A DNA stretch of 28,713 nucleotides from Hadesarchaea archaeon (GCA_003661465.1 QMWE01000003.1:1-28713); one strand, 5' to 3'. Shown: positions 15,359-23,253, counted from the stretch's first letter. Notes: generated from the letters alone by a model not told the origin. Program-made: numbers and translations.

Positions 15359-15895
15359 TTAACTCAGATATCCACCGGTTTTTTTGGATCGTCTGGCCTC
15401 TTTCAGTTTTCTGAGATATTGTTTGGTATCCTCTTTCACCCAGTCAGACACTTTGGTCTTAACTATGCGCCCGTCAGGTCTCTTCGTGACTACCTCTTTG
15501 ATCCCAGCGTTGATTATCGCCCGCTTGCATCGCTCGCACGGCCTTCCTTCTATGGGTGTGCTATCCCCAAAGTTCTGTCCGTAAAGATAAAGTGTACCTC
15601 CCAACACGCTTGCCCCATGTCTAGCAGCGTTTATTATGCTGTTCTCTTCCGCGTGAACGGCATCGCATGCTTCGTATCCAGAATAGTGCGGAAGGTTTAG
15701 TTCATCTTTTAGGCAACCCACATCCATACAGTTGACGACACCTCTCGCGGGCCCGTTGTATCCTGTAGCGACCACAACATCGTTCTTTACAACTATTGCA
15801 CCAAACTGTCGTCGTATACATGGGGATCTCTGACATACAGATTTTGCTATACCTAAGTAGTACTCGTCTTTGCTCATCCTGGAATTTTTGGACAT
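15359..15895 (-). CDS. dCMP/cytidine deaminase family protein (ComEB-like)
   Basis: This protein of 178 aa from ATG 15895 is a zinc deaminase. It has FGAIVVKNDVVVATGYNGP, the catalytic CDAVHAEENSI and the zinc dyad GRPCERCKRAI. A cysteine-containing insert (VNCMDVGCLKDELNLPHYSG) before the HAE motif is the extra zinc-binding segment seen in dCMP deaminases. It most likely deaminates dCMP to dUMP for dTMP supply. The frame can be extended to 16009, but a TATA box on the minus strand (AAAAATATTTTAG, 15925-15937) predicts transcription from about 15905, so ATG 15895 is used with almost no leader. The promoter lies over the 49-b gap after nfnB. Confidence 0.88.
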   Translation of the reverse strand: MSKNSRMSKDEYYLGIAKSVCQRSPCIRRQFGAIVVKNDVVVATGYNGPARGVVNCMDVGCLKDELNLPHYSGYEACDAVHAEENSIINAARHGASVLGGTLYLYGQNFGDSTPIEGRPCERCKRAIINAGIKEVVTKRPDGRIVKTKVSDWVKEDTKQYLRKLKEARRSKKTGGYLS

Positions 15896-15924
15896 GGTCT
15901 CAGTAATGATGCGGTATGGAAGTT

Positions 15925-15937
15925 CTAAAATATTTTT
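15925..15937 (-). promoter_or_regulatory. TATA box for the dCMP-deaminase-like gene
   Basis: AAAAATATTTTAG on the minus strand is centred about 36 b before ATG 15895, predicting a leader of about 10 b or less. It lies in the short gap between nfnB and this gene, so the deaminase can be transcribed independently. Confidence 0.55.
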
Positions 15938-15944
15938 GGTGGGA

Positions 15945-17372
15945 TCAGTGGTCTTTCGAGCCCTGCTCAGAGAGGTACTTGTCGATTGCCTTGGCGGCCC
16001 TTTTCCCATCCCCTATTGCGAGTATCACCGTCGCCGATCCCCGGATGATATCACCTCCGGCGAAAATTCCCTTTTTGCTCGTCGCGCACGTCTCATCATC
16101 CACGATGAAATATCCCCGTTTGTCCGTCCGAACATCGGTGGCGCTCCTGCTTACGATGGGGTTTGCTGTAGTTCCGATGGCGTTAATGACCATATCCACC
16201 TGCATTATAAAGTTGGAACCCTCGATGGCTATGGGCTTTCTTCTTCCCGATTCATCTGGCTCTCCCAGTTTCATTTTAACACATTCCATCCCTACGACAT
16301 TTCCTTTGGCATCGCCCAGCACTCTGACGGGGAGCGTGAGAAAATCAAACTGTACTCCCTCTTCCTCCGCTCGGACGATTTCTTCCAATCTGGCTGGTGC
16401 TTCTTCCCTCGTCCTCCTGTACACCACGTGCACCTCTCCAGCACCAAGTCGCAGGGCAGTCCTCGCCACGTCCATCGCGACATTTCCCGCACCAATGACG
16501 GCTATCTTTTTTCCTATCTTGATGGGAGTATCAAATTCTGGGAATCTGTACGCCGACATGAGATTACAACGCGTCAGGAATTCGTTGGCGGAATACACAT
16601 CATTTAGGTTCTCACCGGGAATGTTCAGGAACTGGGGTGCACCAGCTCCGTTGGCGAGAAACACGGCGTCGAACTCATCTCTTAATTCATCGACGCCCTT
16701 GGTGAGTCCAATCACGATATCCGTCTTTATCTCCACGCCCAATTTTTTGATCTTTTCCAGCTCGTGTTTCACAATACGCTTCGGAAGCCTGAATTCAGGT
16801 ATGCCGTATGTGAGAACACCACCCGCCTTATGAAGCGCCTCGAATATGGTCACATCATGACCCATCTTCGCCAGATCGGCTGCACACGTGAGACCAGCTG
16901 GACCGGACCCGACCACTGCAACCCGTTTGCCACTCTTTTTCACCTTTTCGTGTTTTTCTTCCACGTTATGTTTCATTGCCCAGTCCGCTACAAAACGTTC
17001 CAAGTTCCCTATGGCTATTGGCTTGCCCCGCTTGCTGAGGACACATGCCATCTGGCACTGGGTTTCCTGGGGACAAACTCTGCCACACACAGCAGGAAGA
17101 CTGTTCGTTTTTAGTATCTCAAGATAAGCCCCGGCAAAATCCTCATCTACTATCTTGCGGATGAACTCGGGGATACGTACTTCTGCCGGACACCCGTTGA
17201 CACACGATGGCGGATCGCACTGTAGACATCTCTGGGCCTCGTAGATGGCATCCTCTTTAGAGTATCCGAGTGGAACCTCATCAAAATTCCGGACTCTTTC
17301 CTTGACTTCCTGCTCTGGCATGGGACGCGGTGACCTGCTCATCCTCTCTTTTATGGGTATCATCTCGGCCAT
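15945..17372 (-). CDS. nfnB: NfnB/SudA/GltD-type NADPH flavoprotein, large subunit
   Basis: This 475-aa iron-sulfur flavoprotein resembles the large subunit of NADH-dependent ferredoxin:NADP oxidoreductase (Nfn), also called SudA in Pyrococcus. Two [4Fe-4S] cysteine sets are visible: Cys49, 52, 57, 61 and Cys96, 100, 106, 110. An FAD fold (VAVVGSGPAGLTCAADLAKMG, around 151-171), a pyridine nucleotide fold (IAVIGAGNVAMDVARTALRLG) and a final GIFAGGDIIRG FAD motif follow. GltD of glutamate synthase has the same layout, but the directly adjacent NfnA-like gene (3 b upstream) decides for Nfn. The complex is known for flavin-based bifurcation between NAD(H), NADP(H) and ferredoxin. Confidence 0.9.
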   Translation of the reverse strand: MAEMIPIKERMSRSPRPMPEQEVKERVRNFDEVPLGYSKEDAIYEAQRCLQCDPPSCVNGCPAEVRIPEFIRKIVDEDFAGAYLEILKTNSLPAVCGRVCPQETQCQMACVLSKRGKPIAIGNLERFVADWAMKHNVEEKHEKVKKSGKRVAVVGSGPAGLTCAADLAKMGHDVTIFEALHKAGGVLTYGIPEFRLPKRIVKHELEKIKKLGVEIKTDIVIGLTKGVDELRDEFDAVFLANGAGAPQFLNIPGENLNDVYSANEFLTRCNLMSAYRFPEFDTPIKIGKKIAVIGAGNVAMDVARTALRLGAGEVHVVYRRTREEAPARLEEIVRAEEEGVQFDFLTLPVRVLGDAKGNVVGMECVKMKLGEPDESGRRKPIAIEGSNFIMQVDMVINAIGTTANPIVSRSATDVRTDKRGYFIVDDETCATSKKGIFAGGDIIRGSATVILAIGDGKRAAKAIDKYLSEQGSKDH

Positions 17373-17375
17373 CGT

Positions 17376-18203
17376 TCACGACCTTCTTTTGTGAAGTTCA
17401 AACGCAAGCTGCTCTTGTGCTCTATAACGATTTAACCTATTCAGAAATTCATCCCAGTCCACCGAGTGTCCGTCGAACTCAGGTCCATCGACACAGGTAA
17501 ACTTGGTCTTGCCGCTCACGGTAACCCTACAGGTGCCGCACATCCCCGTTCCATCCACCATTATGGCGTTCAAACTGACGATGGTCTCCACGTTGTACGG
17601 CCTCGTGACATCACAGGCAACTTTCATCATTATGGCCGGGCCGACCACCCAAACTTTTTTCACGTCTTCCTCTTTCAAGACTTCCCGTAGAGCCTCCGTC
17701 ACAAATCCCCTTTTCCCATAACTTCCATCATCGGTTGTGACCACCACCTTGGCAGAAACACTCCTCATCTCTTCCTCCATGATTACCAAATTTCTAGTCT
17801 TCGCGCCGATTATGGAGATGACCCGATTGCCAGCTTCGTTCAGCGCCCGAGCTATTGGATAGATGGAAGCAACGCCCGTGCCGCCTCCTACCACGGCCAC
17901 CGTTCCGTATTTGTCGATTTTCGATGGTCTGCCTAGCGGACCTACAAAGGAGTATAGAGTATCTCCCACCTTCATCGTTGATAGCTCGGCAGTGGTCTTA
18001 CCGACCACCTGAAAAACCATGCGTACGGTCCCTCTTTTTGGATCATAATCGGCTATCGTTATTGGGATTCTCTCCCCCTTCTCTCCAGTCATAAGGATCA
18101 CGAACTGCCCTGCCCTGGCCTTCTCAGCCACCAATGGTGCCTCAACGTCCATCAGAAATATTCCGGGAGCCAGTTCTTTCTTGTAGATTATCCTGTTCGT
18201 CAG
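17376..18203 (-). CDS. nfnA: NfnA/SudB-type ferredoxin-NADP+ reductase subunit
   Basis: This protein of about 275 aa is a ferredoxin-reductase-fold subunit: an FAD domain (ARAGQFVILM, RIPITIADYD), NAD domain VAVVGGGTGVASIYPIA, and a C-terminal [2Fe-2S] site VDGTGMCGTCRV...FTCVDGPEFDGH. The Asp plus three Cys pattern is the unusual ligand set known for this family. Together with the next gene it forms the Nfn heterodimer. The longest frame opens at GTG 18218, but a GGAGGG lies inside its codons 3-4. Homologues begin about where CTG 18203 falls (LTNRIIYKKEL), 4 b after GGAGG. I list CTG; the GTG start would add five residues. Confidence 0.9.
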   Translation of the reverse strand: MTNRIIYKKELAPGIFLMDVEAPLVAEKARAGQFVILMTGEKGERIPITIADYDPKRGTVRMVFQVVGKTTAELSTMKVGDTLYSFVGPLGRPSKIDKYGTVAVVGGGTGVASIYPIARALNEAGNRVISIIGAKTRNLVIMEEEMRSVSAKVVVTTDDGSYGKRGFVTEALREVLKEEDVKKVWVVGPAIMMKVACDVTRPYNVETIVSLNAIMVDGTGMCGTCRVTVSGKTKFTCVDGPEFDGHSVDWDEFLNRLNRYRAQEQLAFELHKRRS

Positions 18204-18339
18204 GATCCCTCCTATCACTAAAATTTTTCATCTTCTAATACATGTTAGTCCTCGGCTTCCGACCACGGGAGCTGGGTTGTATGGCATCAGGTCGAATTTT
18301 TCAGACGATGACGGGTATAACCTGAGAAGCACTTGTGTA

Positions 18340-18762
18340 TCATTGTTGGCTTTTTTCGCGGTATTCTACCTCCCTGATCGGTTTGCCATCTCGGGTCTTA
18401 GGAGCGAGATAATCAATCAGATAATCCAAGTCCGGCGCTTCGAGCGTTACCGATATCGGTCCGAGCGGTGCTTCCCCGTCAGTGAAGCTGACCCTGCCCA
18501 CAAACGCCGCCTGTTTGTTAAGCATGAACTGAGTGATATTCTCTCTCCTCTTCGCCAGTAGAACAGAACGAGCTGAATCCAGTATAGCCTGCTGCCGGAA
18601 CAGTTGATGCAGCCGGGAAAGAGCATTCACATCCGTGGACTCACCGACCAAGTTTTCCCCAACCAACTCCAGCGAGACAGTGGGGAATATCTTTTTTACC
18701 GCGGTTTCGAGTTTTGTTCGATCTTCGGTGGGTTTCATCCCCACTTTTATCCGTAATCTCAA
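18340..18762 (-). CDS. UPF0201 family protein (COG1325, RNA-binding-like)
   Basis: This 140-aa protein matches the archaeal UPF0201 family: a beta-strand start RLRIKVGMKPTEDRTKLETA, then FRQQAILDSARSVLLAKR, and FMLNKQAAFVGRVSFTDGEAPLGPISVTLEA. The fold is ribosomal L5-like and COG1325 is annotated as a predicted exosome-associated subunit; function is not proven. Translation starts at TTG 18762, overlapping the TGA of the upstream kinase (TTGA). The conserved neighbourhood of UPF0200 and UPF0201 in archaea supports both calls. The last residues run into a hydrophilic tail. Confidence 0.85.
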   Translation of the reverse strand: MRLRIKVGMKPTEDRTKLETAVKKIFPTVSLELVGENLVGESTDVNALSRLHQLFRQQAILDSARSVLLAKRRENITQFMLNKQAAFVGRVSFTDGEAPLGPISVTLEAPDLDYLIDYLAPKTRDGKPIREVEYREKSQQ

Positions 18763-19325
18763 ACGTGCTCACCAACAACCTTTTTGTACACTTCAACCGC
18801 CCGCTCACGGAGTTCCTCGAGCGTCCCCTCGTTCACTATTGTAAAGTCCGCACTTTTCATCGCCCCCTCGAGACCCCAGCTTTCCTCCCTCTGATCCTTC
18901 ATCACGAATTTTTCCATCGTGTTCGCATCGTCTGCACGTCTTCTAGAAGCGATACGAGAATAACGAATTTTTTCTCCGCACTGTACGGCGATCAGATAAA
19001 AATCCCCGTGAAACATGCGACGAAACTCCTTCACCTCCGCTTCGCTTCGGATTCCATCGACCACGACAGCTGGCTTGTCCTTTCCAACTCGTTTGATGAG
19101 AGGGATGCAGAGTTTGGCCACGGCCCCTTGGCCCAGACGCTCCCGTAGCTCGCCAGCGACTCTAGCTACGTTTTCTTCTGTAACCTCCTGCCCCCTCCGT
19201 TTGACCTCATCCCAAACCAGATCCCCCATGCGCACGCACGGGACACCCAATTCAGAGATAGTTTTGGCCACCTCTGTTTTCCCGGATCCCTGAGGCCCAA
19301 CTATGCCAATCACTTTCGGGGCCAT
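18759..19325 (-). CDS. UPF0200 P-loop kinase-like protein (dephospho-CoA kinase/adenylate kinase fold)
   Basis: This 188-aa P-loop protein has Walker A GIVGPQGSGKTEVAK at the N-terminus, a base/acceptor region RMGDLVWDEVKRRG, VVVDGIRSEAEVKEFRR (Walker B-like) and a lid with SRRRADD. It fits UPF0200, an archaeal family related to nucleoside/CoA kinases whose substrate is not established to me. The frame opens with GTG-ATG at 19328/19325; the upstream gene's TGA lies between, so ATG 19325 gives the tightest coupling. It is the middle gene of a three-gene overlapping operon with the AsnC-domain gene and UPF0201. Confidence 0.85.
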   Translation of the reverse strand: MAPKVIGIVGPQGSGKTEVAKTISELGVPCVRMGDLVWDEVKRRGQEVTEENVARVAGELRERLGQGAVAKLCIPLIKRVGKDKPAVVVDGIRSEAEVKEFRRMFHGDFYLIAVQCGEKIRYSRIASRRRADDANTMEKFVMKDQREESWGLEGAMKSADFTIVNEGTLEELRERAVEVYKKVVGEHV

Positions 19326-19558
19326 CACAATTCGACCACAATTAGAGTCGTAGTGTTCGTAACCCCCGGAATGCTGCGTATGTCTCCAAAGATCGATTTG
19401 GTCAGCTTTTCCAGCGAGTCGACCTCTATCTGAGCTACTATGTCATACGGACCTGCGACAGCTTCTGCCTTCTTTACACCATCCAGGGCCTTGACTTTTT
19501 TAAACACCTCTGCAGTCTTTCCGGGTTCCGAGGATATCAAACTATATGCACTTACCAT
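19325..19558 (-). CDS. Stand-alone Lrp/AsnC ligand-binding (RAM) domain protein
   Basis: This 77-aa protein consists only of the alpha/beta effector domain of Lrp/AsnC regulators, with no HTH. MVSAYSLISSEPGKTAEVFKKVKALDGVKKA and AGPYDIVAQIEVDSLEKLTKSI are the family signatures; GVTNTTTLIVVEL is the terminal strand. The frame extends back to 19657, but ATG 19558 has GGAGGT 6 b upstream, and a TATA box at about 19600-19610 rules out the longer versions. Such domains bind amino acids and can pair with full-length Lrp proteins or act alone. It leads the operon with UPF0200 and UPF0201. Confidence 0.85.
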   Translation of the reverse strand: MVSAYSLISSEPGKTAEVFKKVKALDGVKKAEAVAGPYDIVAQIEVDSLEKLTKSIFGDIRSIPGVTNTTTLIVVEL

Positions 19559-19596
19559 CTTGATACCTCCCATACTCCTCTCAGCCGCATCTTTAA

Positions 19597-19612
19597 AACA
19601 TTTTTTAAACAG
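19597..19612. promoter_or_regulatory. Divergent TATA region between the AsnC-domain gene and the pilin-like pair
   Basis: The stretch AACATTTTTTAAACAG serves both directions. On the plus strand TTTTTTAAAC predicts transcription at about 19631, two bases before ATG 19633, so that gene would be leaderless. On the minus strand GTTTAAAAAATG predicts a start near 19578, leaving room for the GGAGGT ahead of ATG 19558. Confidence 0.55.
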
Positions 19613-19632
19613 GGACTTATACCTCTGATACG

Positions 19633-19998
19633 ATGGGCGCTCTGAATTATCTCGCATACGCCATATTTGCCGCGCTTTTCATATCGATAGGATTTACCAT
19701 GTATGCCGAGTATCAACGAGGATCCGCCGAACAGGAGTTCAAGCTCAAGGCGGAGGAGCTCGCGGAGCGTATCCAAGAGCTGGGAGATCAGAGTCCTGGA
19801 AGTATCTGGTATTTTGATATTTCAATACCATCAAATTGTGAACTTGGATTTGCTGATGATGCTGTCCTCATCTCAATTGGGGGATGGTCTGAAAACATCC
19901 AAGTCGGTGTCCACGTGAATGGAGAAAATTTTACTTCGCAAGACCTGTGCCTCAAACTCACACGAACAGAAGATGGAGTCGATATAGCCGTCATGTGA
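19633..19998 (+). CDS. Membrane-anchored pilin-like protein, unknown function, 121 aa
   Basis: I do not recognise a named family. The first about 25 residues are a hydrophobic segment (LNYLAYAIFAALFISIGFTMYAEY) without a preceding basic leader. Next comes an amphipathic helix rich in Glu/Lys (FKLKAEELAERIQELG) and then a beta-rich domain with two cysteines (SNCELGF, DLCLKL). This is the architecture of archaeal type IV pilin-like or pseudopilin-like proteins, with the bulk outside the membrane. No clear class III signal cleavage site is visible. Transcription is probably leaderless. A second protein of the same architecture follows 18 b downstream. Confidence 0.75.
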   Translation: MGALNYLAYAIFAALFISIGFTMYAEYQRGSAEQEFKLKAEELAERIQELGDQSPGSIWYFDISIPSNCELGFADDAVLISIGGWSENIQVGVHVNGENFTSQDLCLKLTRTEDGVDIAVM

Positions 19999-20016
19999 GG
20001 ATCGGAGGCGGACTTT

Positions 20017-21066
20017 ATGGACCACAAGAGCACATCCTCAATCCCTCTAATCGTTCTCTTCGGAGTCATCCTCGCGTTTCTGATGGCCTTTATCTTCATC
20101 ACCCTTTATACCCGCCAGCTTGAGATCCGGGTCGATGAGCAGGCGGAGGCCCTCGCGAATGACCTGGCCCAGACCGCATTTACCTCCCTCTCCGGAGGAC
20201 AGCCAATGGTCGAACTCCCACCTGATGTGGGGGGAAGCCCATACGAGATAGAGGTTCAGACGGGCGATGGCAGCAGCGTCTTCGTGGTAAAAATCACCGG
20301 GGGGAAGATGTCCGGCAACAGTTATAATGCGATAGTGAACGCGGTCGTGGTGATCGACAACGGGGACTTTCAACCCGGGGGAACGGTCTACTTCAGGGAA
20401 AACCACGGGTGGATCATCATGAGTGCGGCGCCCATTGAGAACCTTCTCCAGCCAGAGAAAAACATCTATCCTACAGGAGAACCACCGGGCTTTTACTATT
20501 TTGCCAAGGAAAATCCAAAGATCGCCACCGCAATCATTGCAGGGTATTTCTTCGCGCTTGAGAACCATCCTGGATGTTACGTGAGCGCATATAAATGCGA
20601 AGACGACGAGATTCTCGTCCAGATCTCCTCTTCCGACGAAGAAAAACTCTTCGGAGTCAGCGTCACCGGATATGAAGACGACGAAGATGTAGGACTGGTC
20701 GACAATGCCTGGATAGTGAGTGAGGTATCCGAAACAGAAAATTTGACCTCCTCCTCTACGTTCACAGAAAACGTTGAAAATGCCTATATCACAGGATGGA
20801 TTTACTCTCCTTCCCAAGCCTTGGAAGATCTACGATCTAGAACCTGGAAACGACAATCGGACAACGTGGCGATTGTGATACCATCAGAGGCCGTCATCAG
20901 CGCTTCCGCAGCTACGACAAATGTCTCAACCTACATGACTTGGAGGGTGGAGTGGGAAAAGGACATTCATTATGTTATTTATTACAGGGCAATGCCGTGG
21001 TGGGAAAATGACGACACACCCGGGTTCGTGTTTCAATCCGAACCAATGCTCAGACCAGCGGTGTGA
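20017..21066 (+). CDS. Membrane-anchored extracellular protein with pilin-like N-terminus, unknown function, 349 aa
   Basis: I do not recognise a family. A short basic start (MDHKSTSS) leads into one membrane helix (IPLIVLFGVILAFLMAFIFITLY), then an amphipathic helix (IRVDEQAEALANDLAQTA) like that of the upstream gene, then about 280 residues of mostly beta structure. Those are rich in Asp/Glu, Ser/Thr and aromatic residues, as in surface proteins. The body contains a Cys pair (PGCYVSAYKCED) and an acidic run (EDDEDVGL). The start ATG has GGAGG 8-9 b upstream. With the 121-aa gene it forms a two-gene unit likely to act together on the cell surface. The frame ends 3 b before the convergent moeA. 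Confidence 0.75.
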   Translation: MDHKSTSSIPLIVLFGVILAFLMAFIFITLYTRQLEIRVDEQAEALANDLAQTAFTSLSGGQPMVELPPDVGGSPYEIEVQTGDGSSVFVVKITGGKMSGNSYNAIVNAVVVIDNGDFQPGGTVYFRENHGWIIMSAAPIENLLQPEKNIYPTGEPPGFYYFAKENPKIATAIIAGYFFALENHPGCYVSAYKCEDDEILVQISSSDEEKLFGVSVTGYEDDEDVGLVDNAWIVSEVSETENLTSSSTFTENVENAYITGWIYSPSQALEDLRSRTWKRQSDNVAIVIPSEAVISASAATTNVSTYMTWRVEWEKDIHYVIYYRAMPWWENDDTPGFVFQSEPMLRPAV

Positions 21067-21069
21067 ATT

Positions 21070-22305
21070 TCAACTGTACAGCTGTGCCTCAACCGTCGTA
21101 CCCGCATCAAAGCCTTCCACATCCCCAGGCACGATCACAAATCCGTCTGCTAGGGTCATTGAACTCAGAATGCTGGAGCCGGTCACCCGAATCGGTTCTG
21201 CTAGGAGTTTGCCAGAGTCCCCCCATATGCGCACGCGCACGACATCTACCCGGCCCAAACTCGACGGGATCTTGCGTACGAGTTTCACCTTGACCCTCAA
21301 AGAACTCCAATCTGGAGGCAGGTGTTGCATCACCCAGAGCGCTGGCCTGACGAGCATGTCAAACGCCACCAACGAAGCGACTGGGAACCCGGCGAGACAA
21401 AATACTGGCCTTCCATTTACAACTCCGAAGGCCGAGGGACCTCCAGGACGCATGGCAACCCCATGAAACATCAAATCCCCTACCTCGGCCACTACTTCTG
21501 GAGCAAGATCATGCTCGCCCACCGAGCTCCCCCCCGAAATGATGATCACATCATGCTTCATGGCTCTTTGAAGGGTCTGACGCAGCGTCTCGGGCTCATC
21601 GGGTACGATCCCCAACCTCTCCGCTGTTCCTCCACAGCTCGTCACCTTGGCCGCCAAAGAGTAACTGTTAATGTCCATGATCTGAGCCGTGTTCAGCCGT
21701 GTTCCGGGGGGTTTCAGTTCAGATCCCGTAGATATGATAGCAACGTTGGGCCTCCGAAAGACCCTAACCTTAAGACGGCTGATGGACGCCAACATACCGA
21801 TGTCCTCGGGCCTGAGCCGACGCCCCCGCCTAAGCACAGTTTCTCCGGCTCGGACATCCTCTCCCTTAGCTGAGATGTTTTTTCCCGGGGTGAGAGATGT
21901 CAGTGCCAAAATGTGGTTCTTTACTGGCTTCGCGTATTCTGCCATTAGGACGGCATCAGCCCCTCTTGGCATAGGGGACCCAGTCATCAGCCTAACGGCC
22001 TCACCCTTACGAATGCGAAGTTCCGATTTCGATCCGGGCTTCCCTGTGCCCACCACGCGCAACTTTTTTGGGGTTGTCGAGGTCGCTCCAAAGGTGTCGG
22101 CGGCTTTGACAGCGTAACCATCCACCGCTGAGCGGTCGAATGGCGGGATGTCCACCTTCGAAACCACATCTTCAGCCAATACACGGCCGAGAGCACGAGA
22201 AAATGGAATGGACTCCTTCCCCAAGGGTTTGAGATGGGAAAAGATCGTCCTCAGTGCGTCATCTAAACTAACGCGTTTCGGAAAACCGCACATTCTCACA
22301 GCCAT
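21070..22305 (-). CDS. moeA: Molybdopterin molybdotransferase MoeA
   Basis: This protein of about 411 aa inserts molybdate (or tungstate) into adenylyl-molybdopterin. Landmarks are VDIPPFDRSAVDGYAVKAAD, GEAVRLMTGSPMPRGADAVLM, VAIISTGSEL with IMDINSYSL, VIIISGGSSVGEHD, and GRPVFCLAGFPVAS, followed by the C-terminal beta domain. The frame opens at 22338, inside moaB; ATG 22305, one base after the moaB stop, is the natural start. It is the last gene of moaC-moaB-moeA, so Moco/tungstopterin enzymes are expected in the genome. The small C-terminal region is complete. Confidence 0.95.
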   Translation of the reverse strand: MAVRMCGFPKRVSLDDALRTIFSHLKPLGKESIPFSRALGRVLAEDVVSKVDIPPFDRSAVDGYAVKAADTFGATSTTPKKLRVVGTGKPGSKSELRIRKGEAVRLMTGSPMPRGADAVLMAEYAKPVKNHILALTSLTPGKNISAKGEDVRAGETVLRRGRRLRPEDIGMLASISRLKVRVFRRPNVAIISTGSELKPPGTRLNTAQIMDINSYSLAAKVTSCGGTAERLGIVPDEPETLRQTLQRAMKHDVIIISGGSSVGEHDLAPEVVAEVGDLMFHGVAMRPGGPSAFGVVNGRPVFCLAGFPVASLVAFDMLVRPALWVMQHLPPDWSSLRVKVKLVRKIPSSLGRVDVVRVRIWGDSGKLLAEPIRVTGSSILSSMTLADGFVIVPGDVEGFDAGTTVEAQLYS

Positions 22306-22306
22306 T

Positions 22307-22822
22307 TTACTCACGTGCATGTTTGACGATATGGGCAAGCTCAGGTAAGATAAGCCCGGCTCCTACCTCCACGGCATTGGGGGCCCCGGGAAGACAGAAA
22401 ACCGGCTTCCGTTTGATGATTCCGGCTGAAGCTCTGGTGAGTAAAGCTGGAGTACCCACCTTTTCATATCCCACCCTGCGTAAGGCCTCGCCGAAACCGG
22501 GAAGCTCTTTTTCGAACATGGGCTGTACGGTCTCGATTGTTATGTCACGCTTTGTTATTCCGGTGCCCCCAGTGATCACCACGACATCAATTTTTTCGTC
22601 ATCGAGAAATCGCTTCAATTCGTTGTGGATCATCTCGGCATCGTCAGGCACTATCCGCCTTGTGACCAGATGACCGGCTTCACGGCTTCTGGCCTCAAAT
22701 ATTTTTCCAGAAACGTCCTCATCGCGGCCCTCACTCGCCGCAGCTGCACGTTTGTCACTTACTACGAGCACAGCTACACCCAATCGTTTGGGTGCCTCTT
22801 TACGATGTTCCGATATATTCAC
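22307..22822 (-). CDS. moaB: MoaB/Mog-family molybdopterin adenylyltransferase
   Basis: This 171-aa protein activates molybdopterin by adenylylation. It shows VAVLVVSDKRAAAASEGRDEDVSG, RIVPDDAEMIHNELKRF, VVITGGTGITKRDITIETVQPMF and KPVFCLPGAPNAVEVG, all standard for MoaB/MogA. Archaea use the MoaB form. Its ATG overlaps the moaC stop by 4 b, and moeA follows directly, so the three are one transcription unit. Confidence 0.94.
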   Translation of the reverse strand: MNISEHRKEAPKRLGVAVLVVSDKRAAAASEGRDEDVSGKIFEARSREAGHLVTRRIVPDDAEMIHNELKRFLDDEKIDVVVITGGTGITKRDITIETVQPMFEKELPGFGEALRRVGYEKVGTPALLTRASAGIIKRKPVFCLPGAPNAVEVGAGLILPELAHIVKHARE

Positions 22823-23253
22823 CCTTTCACCTTCTTCAAGACACGGATCTTCTCTATGGATGTGGTGGGGTATTGTCCGGCTTTATCCTTTTCCAAAGCC
22901 TTGACCATGTCCCATATCGTCAGCAACGCTCCTGCGACCCCAACAAGTGCTTCCATCTCCACCCCTGTCTTTCCAACGCTTTTGACCTCAACCATCACCC
23001 CGATGCCCTCCTTCCTCACTTTGAACTTAACATCTGCACCGGTAATGGAAATCGGGTGGGCGAGAGGAATAAGCTTTGGAACATCTTTTATCGCCATTAT
23101 CGCTGCGGTCTGGGCCACGGCAAAAACGTCGCCCTTTGGAATCTCGCCTTTCACCACCTTCTTCAGCGTTTCGCGTTTTAGCCGGATGAACCCACTTGCC
23201 CTCGCCACTCTTGAAGTGAGGGGTTTTTGGCTTATATCCACCATTTGGACCAT
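22819..23253 (-). CDS. moaC: Cyclic pyranopterin monophosphate synthase MoaC
   Basis: This 144-aa enzyme forms cyclic pyranopterin monophosphate, the first stable Moco precursor, after MoaA. It has MVDISQKPLTSRVARASGFI, KGDVFAVAQTAAIMAIKDVPKLIPLAHPISI (catalytic His kept, but Ala where Cys is usual in IPLCHP), and VEVKSVGKTGVEMEALVGV. The start is ATG 23253 with GTGAGC upstream, or ATG three codons later. MoaA, MoaD and MoaE are not in the window. It lies 50 b after the small wHTH gene. Confidence 0.95.
   Translation of the reverse strand: MVQMVDISQKPLTSRVARASGFIRLKRETLKKVVKGEIPKGDVFAVAQTAAIMAIKDVPKLIPLAHPISITGADVKFKVRKEGIGVMVEVKSVGKTGVEMEALVGVAGALLTIWDMVKALEKDKAGQYPTTSIEKIRVLKKVKG

Noticed and set aside
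15916..16833. Long plus-strand frames over nfnB
   Set aside because: They are antisense to an unambiguous conserved gene; Ser/Pro/Thr-rich composition is typical of shadow frames.
18219..18339. Possible C/D-box-like small RNA or tRNA-like element between nfnA and UPF0201 (GATGA-like and CTGA-like boxes, TCAGGT/ACCTGA stem)
   Set aside because: The boxes deviate from RUGAUGA/CUGA and their spacing does not give the two regular guide intervals; no cloverleaf can be drawn. The 6-b stem alone is weak.
20047..20817. Long minus-strand frame (256 codons) over the second pilin-like gene
   Set aside because: It is antisense to a frame with a proper ribosome site, membrane helix and plausible composition; its peptide shows no coherent domain.
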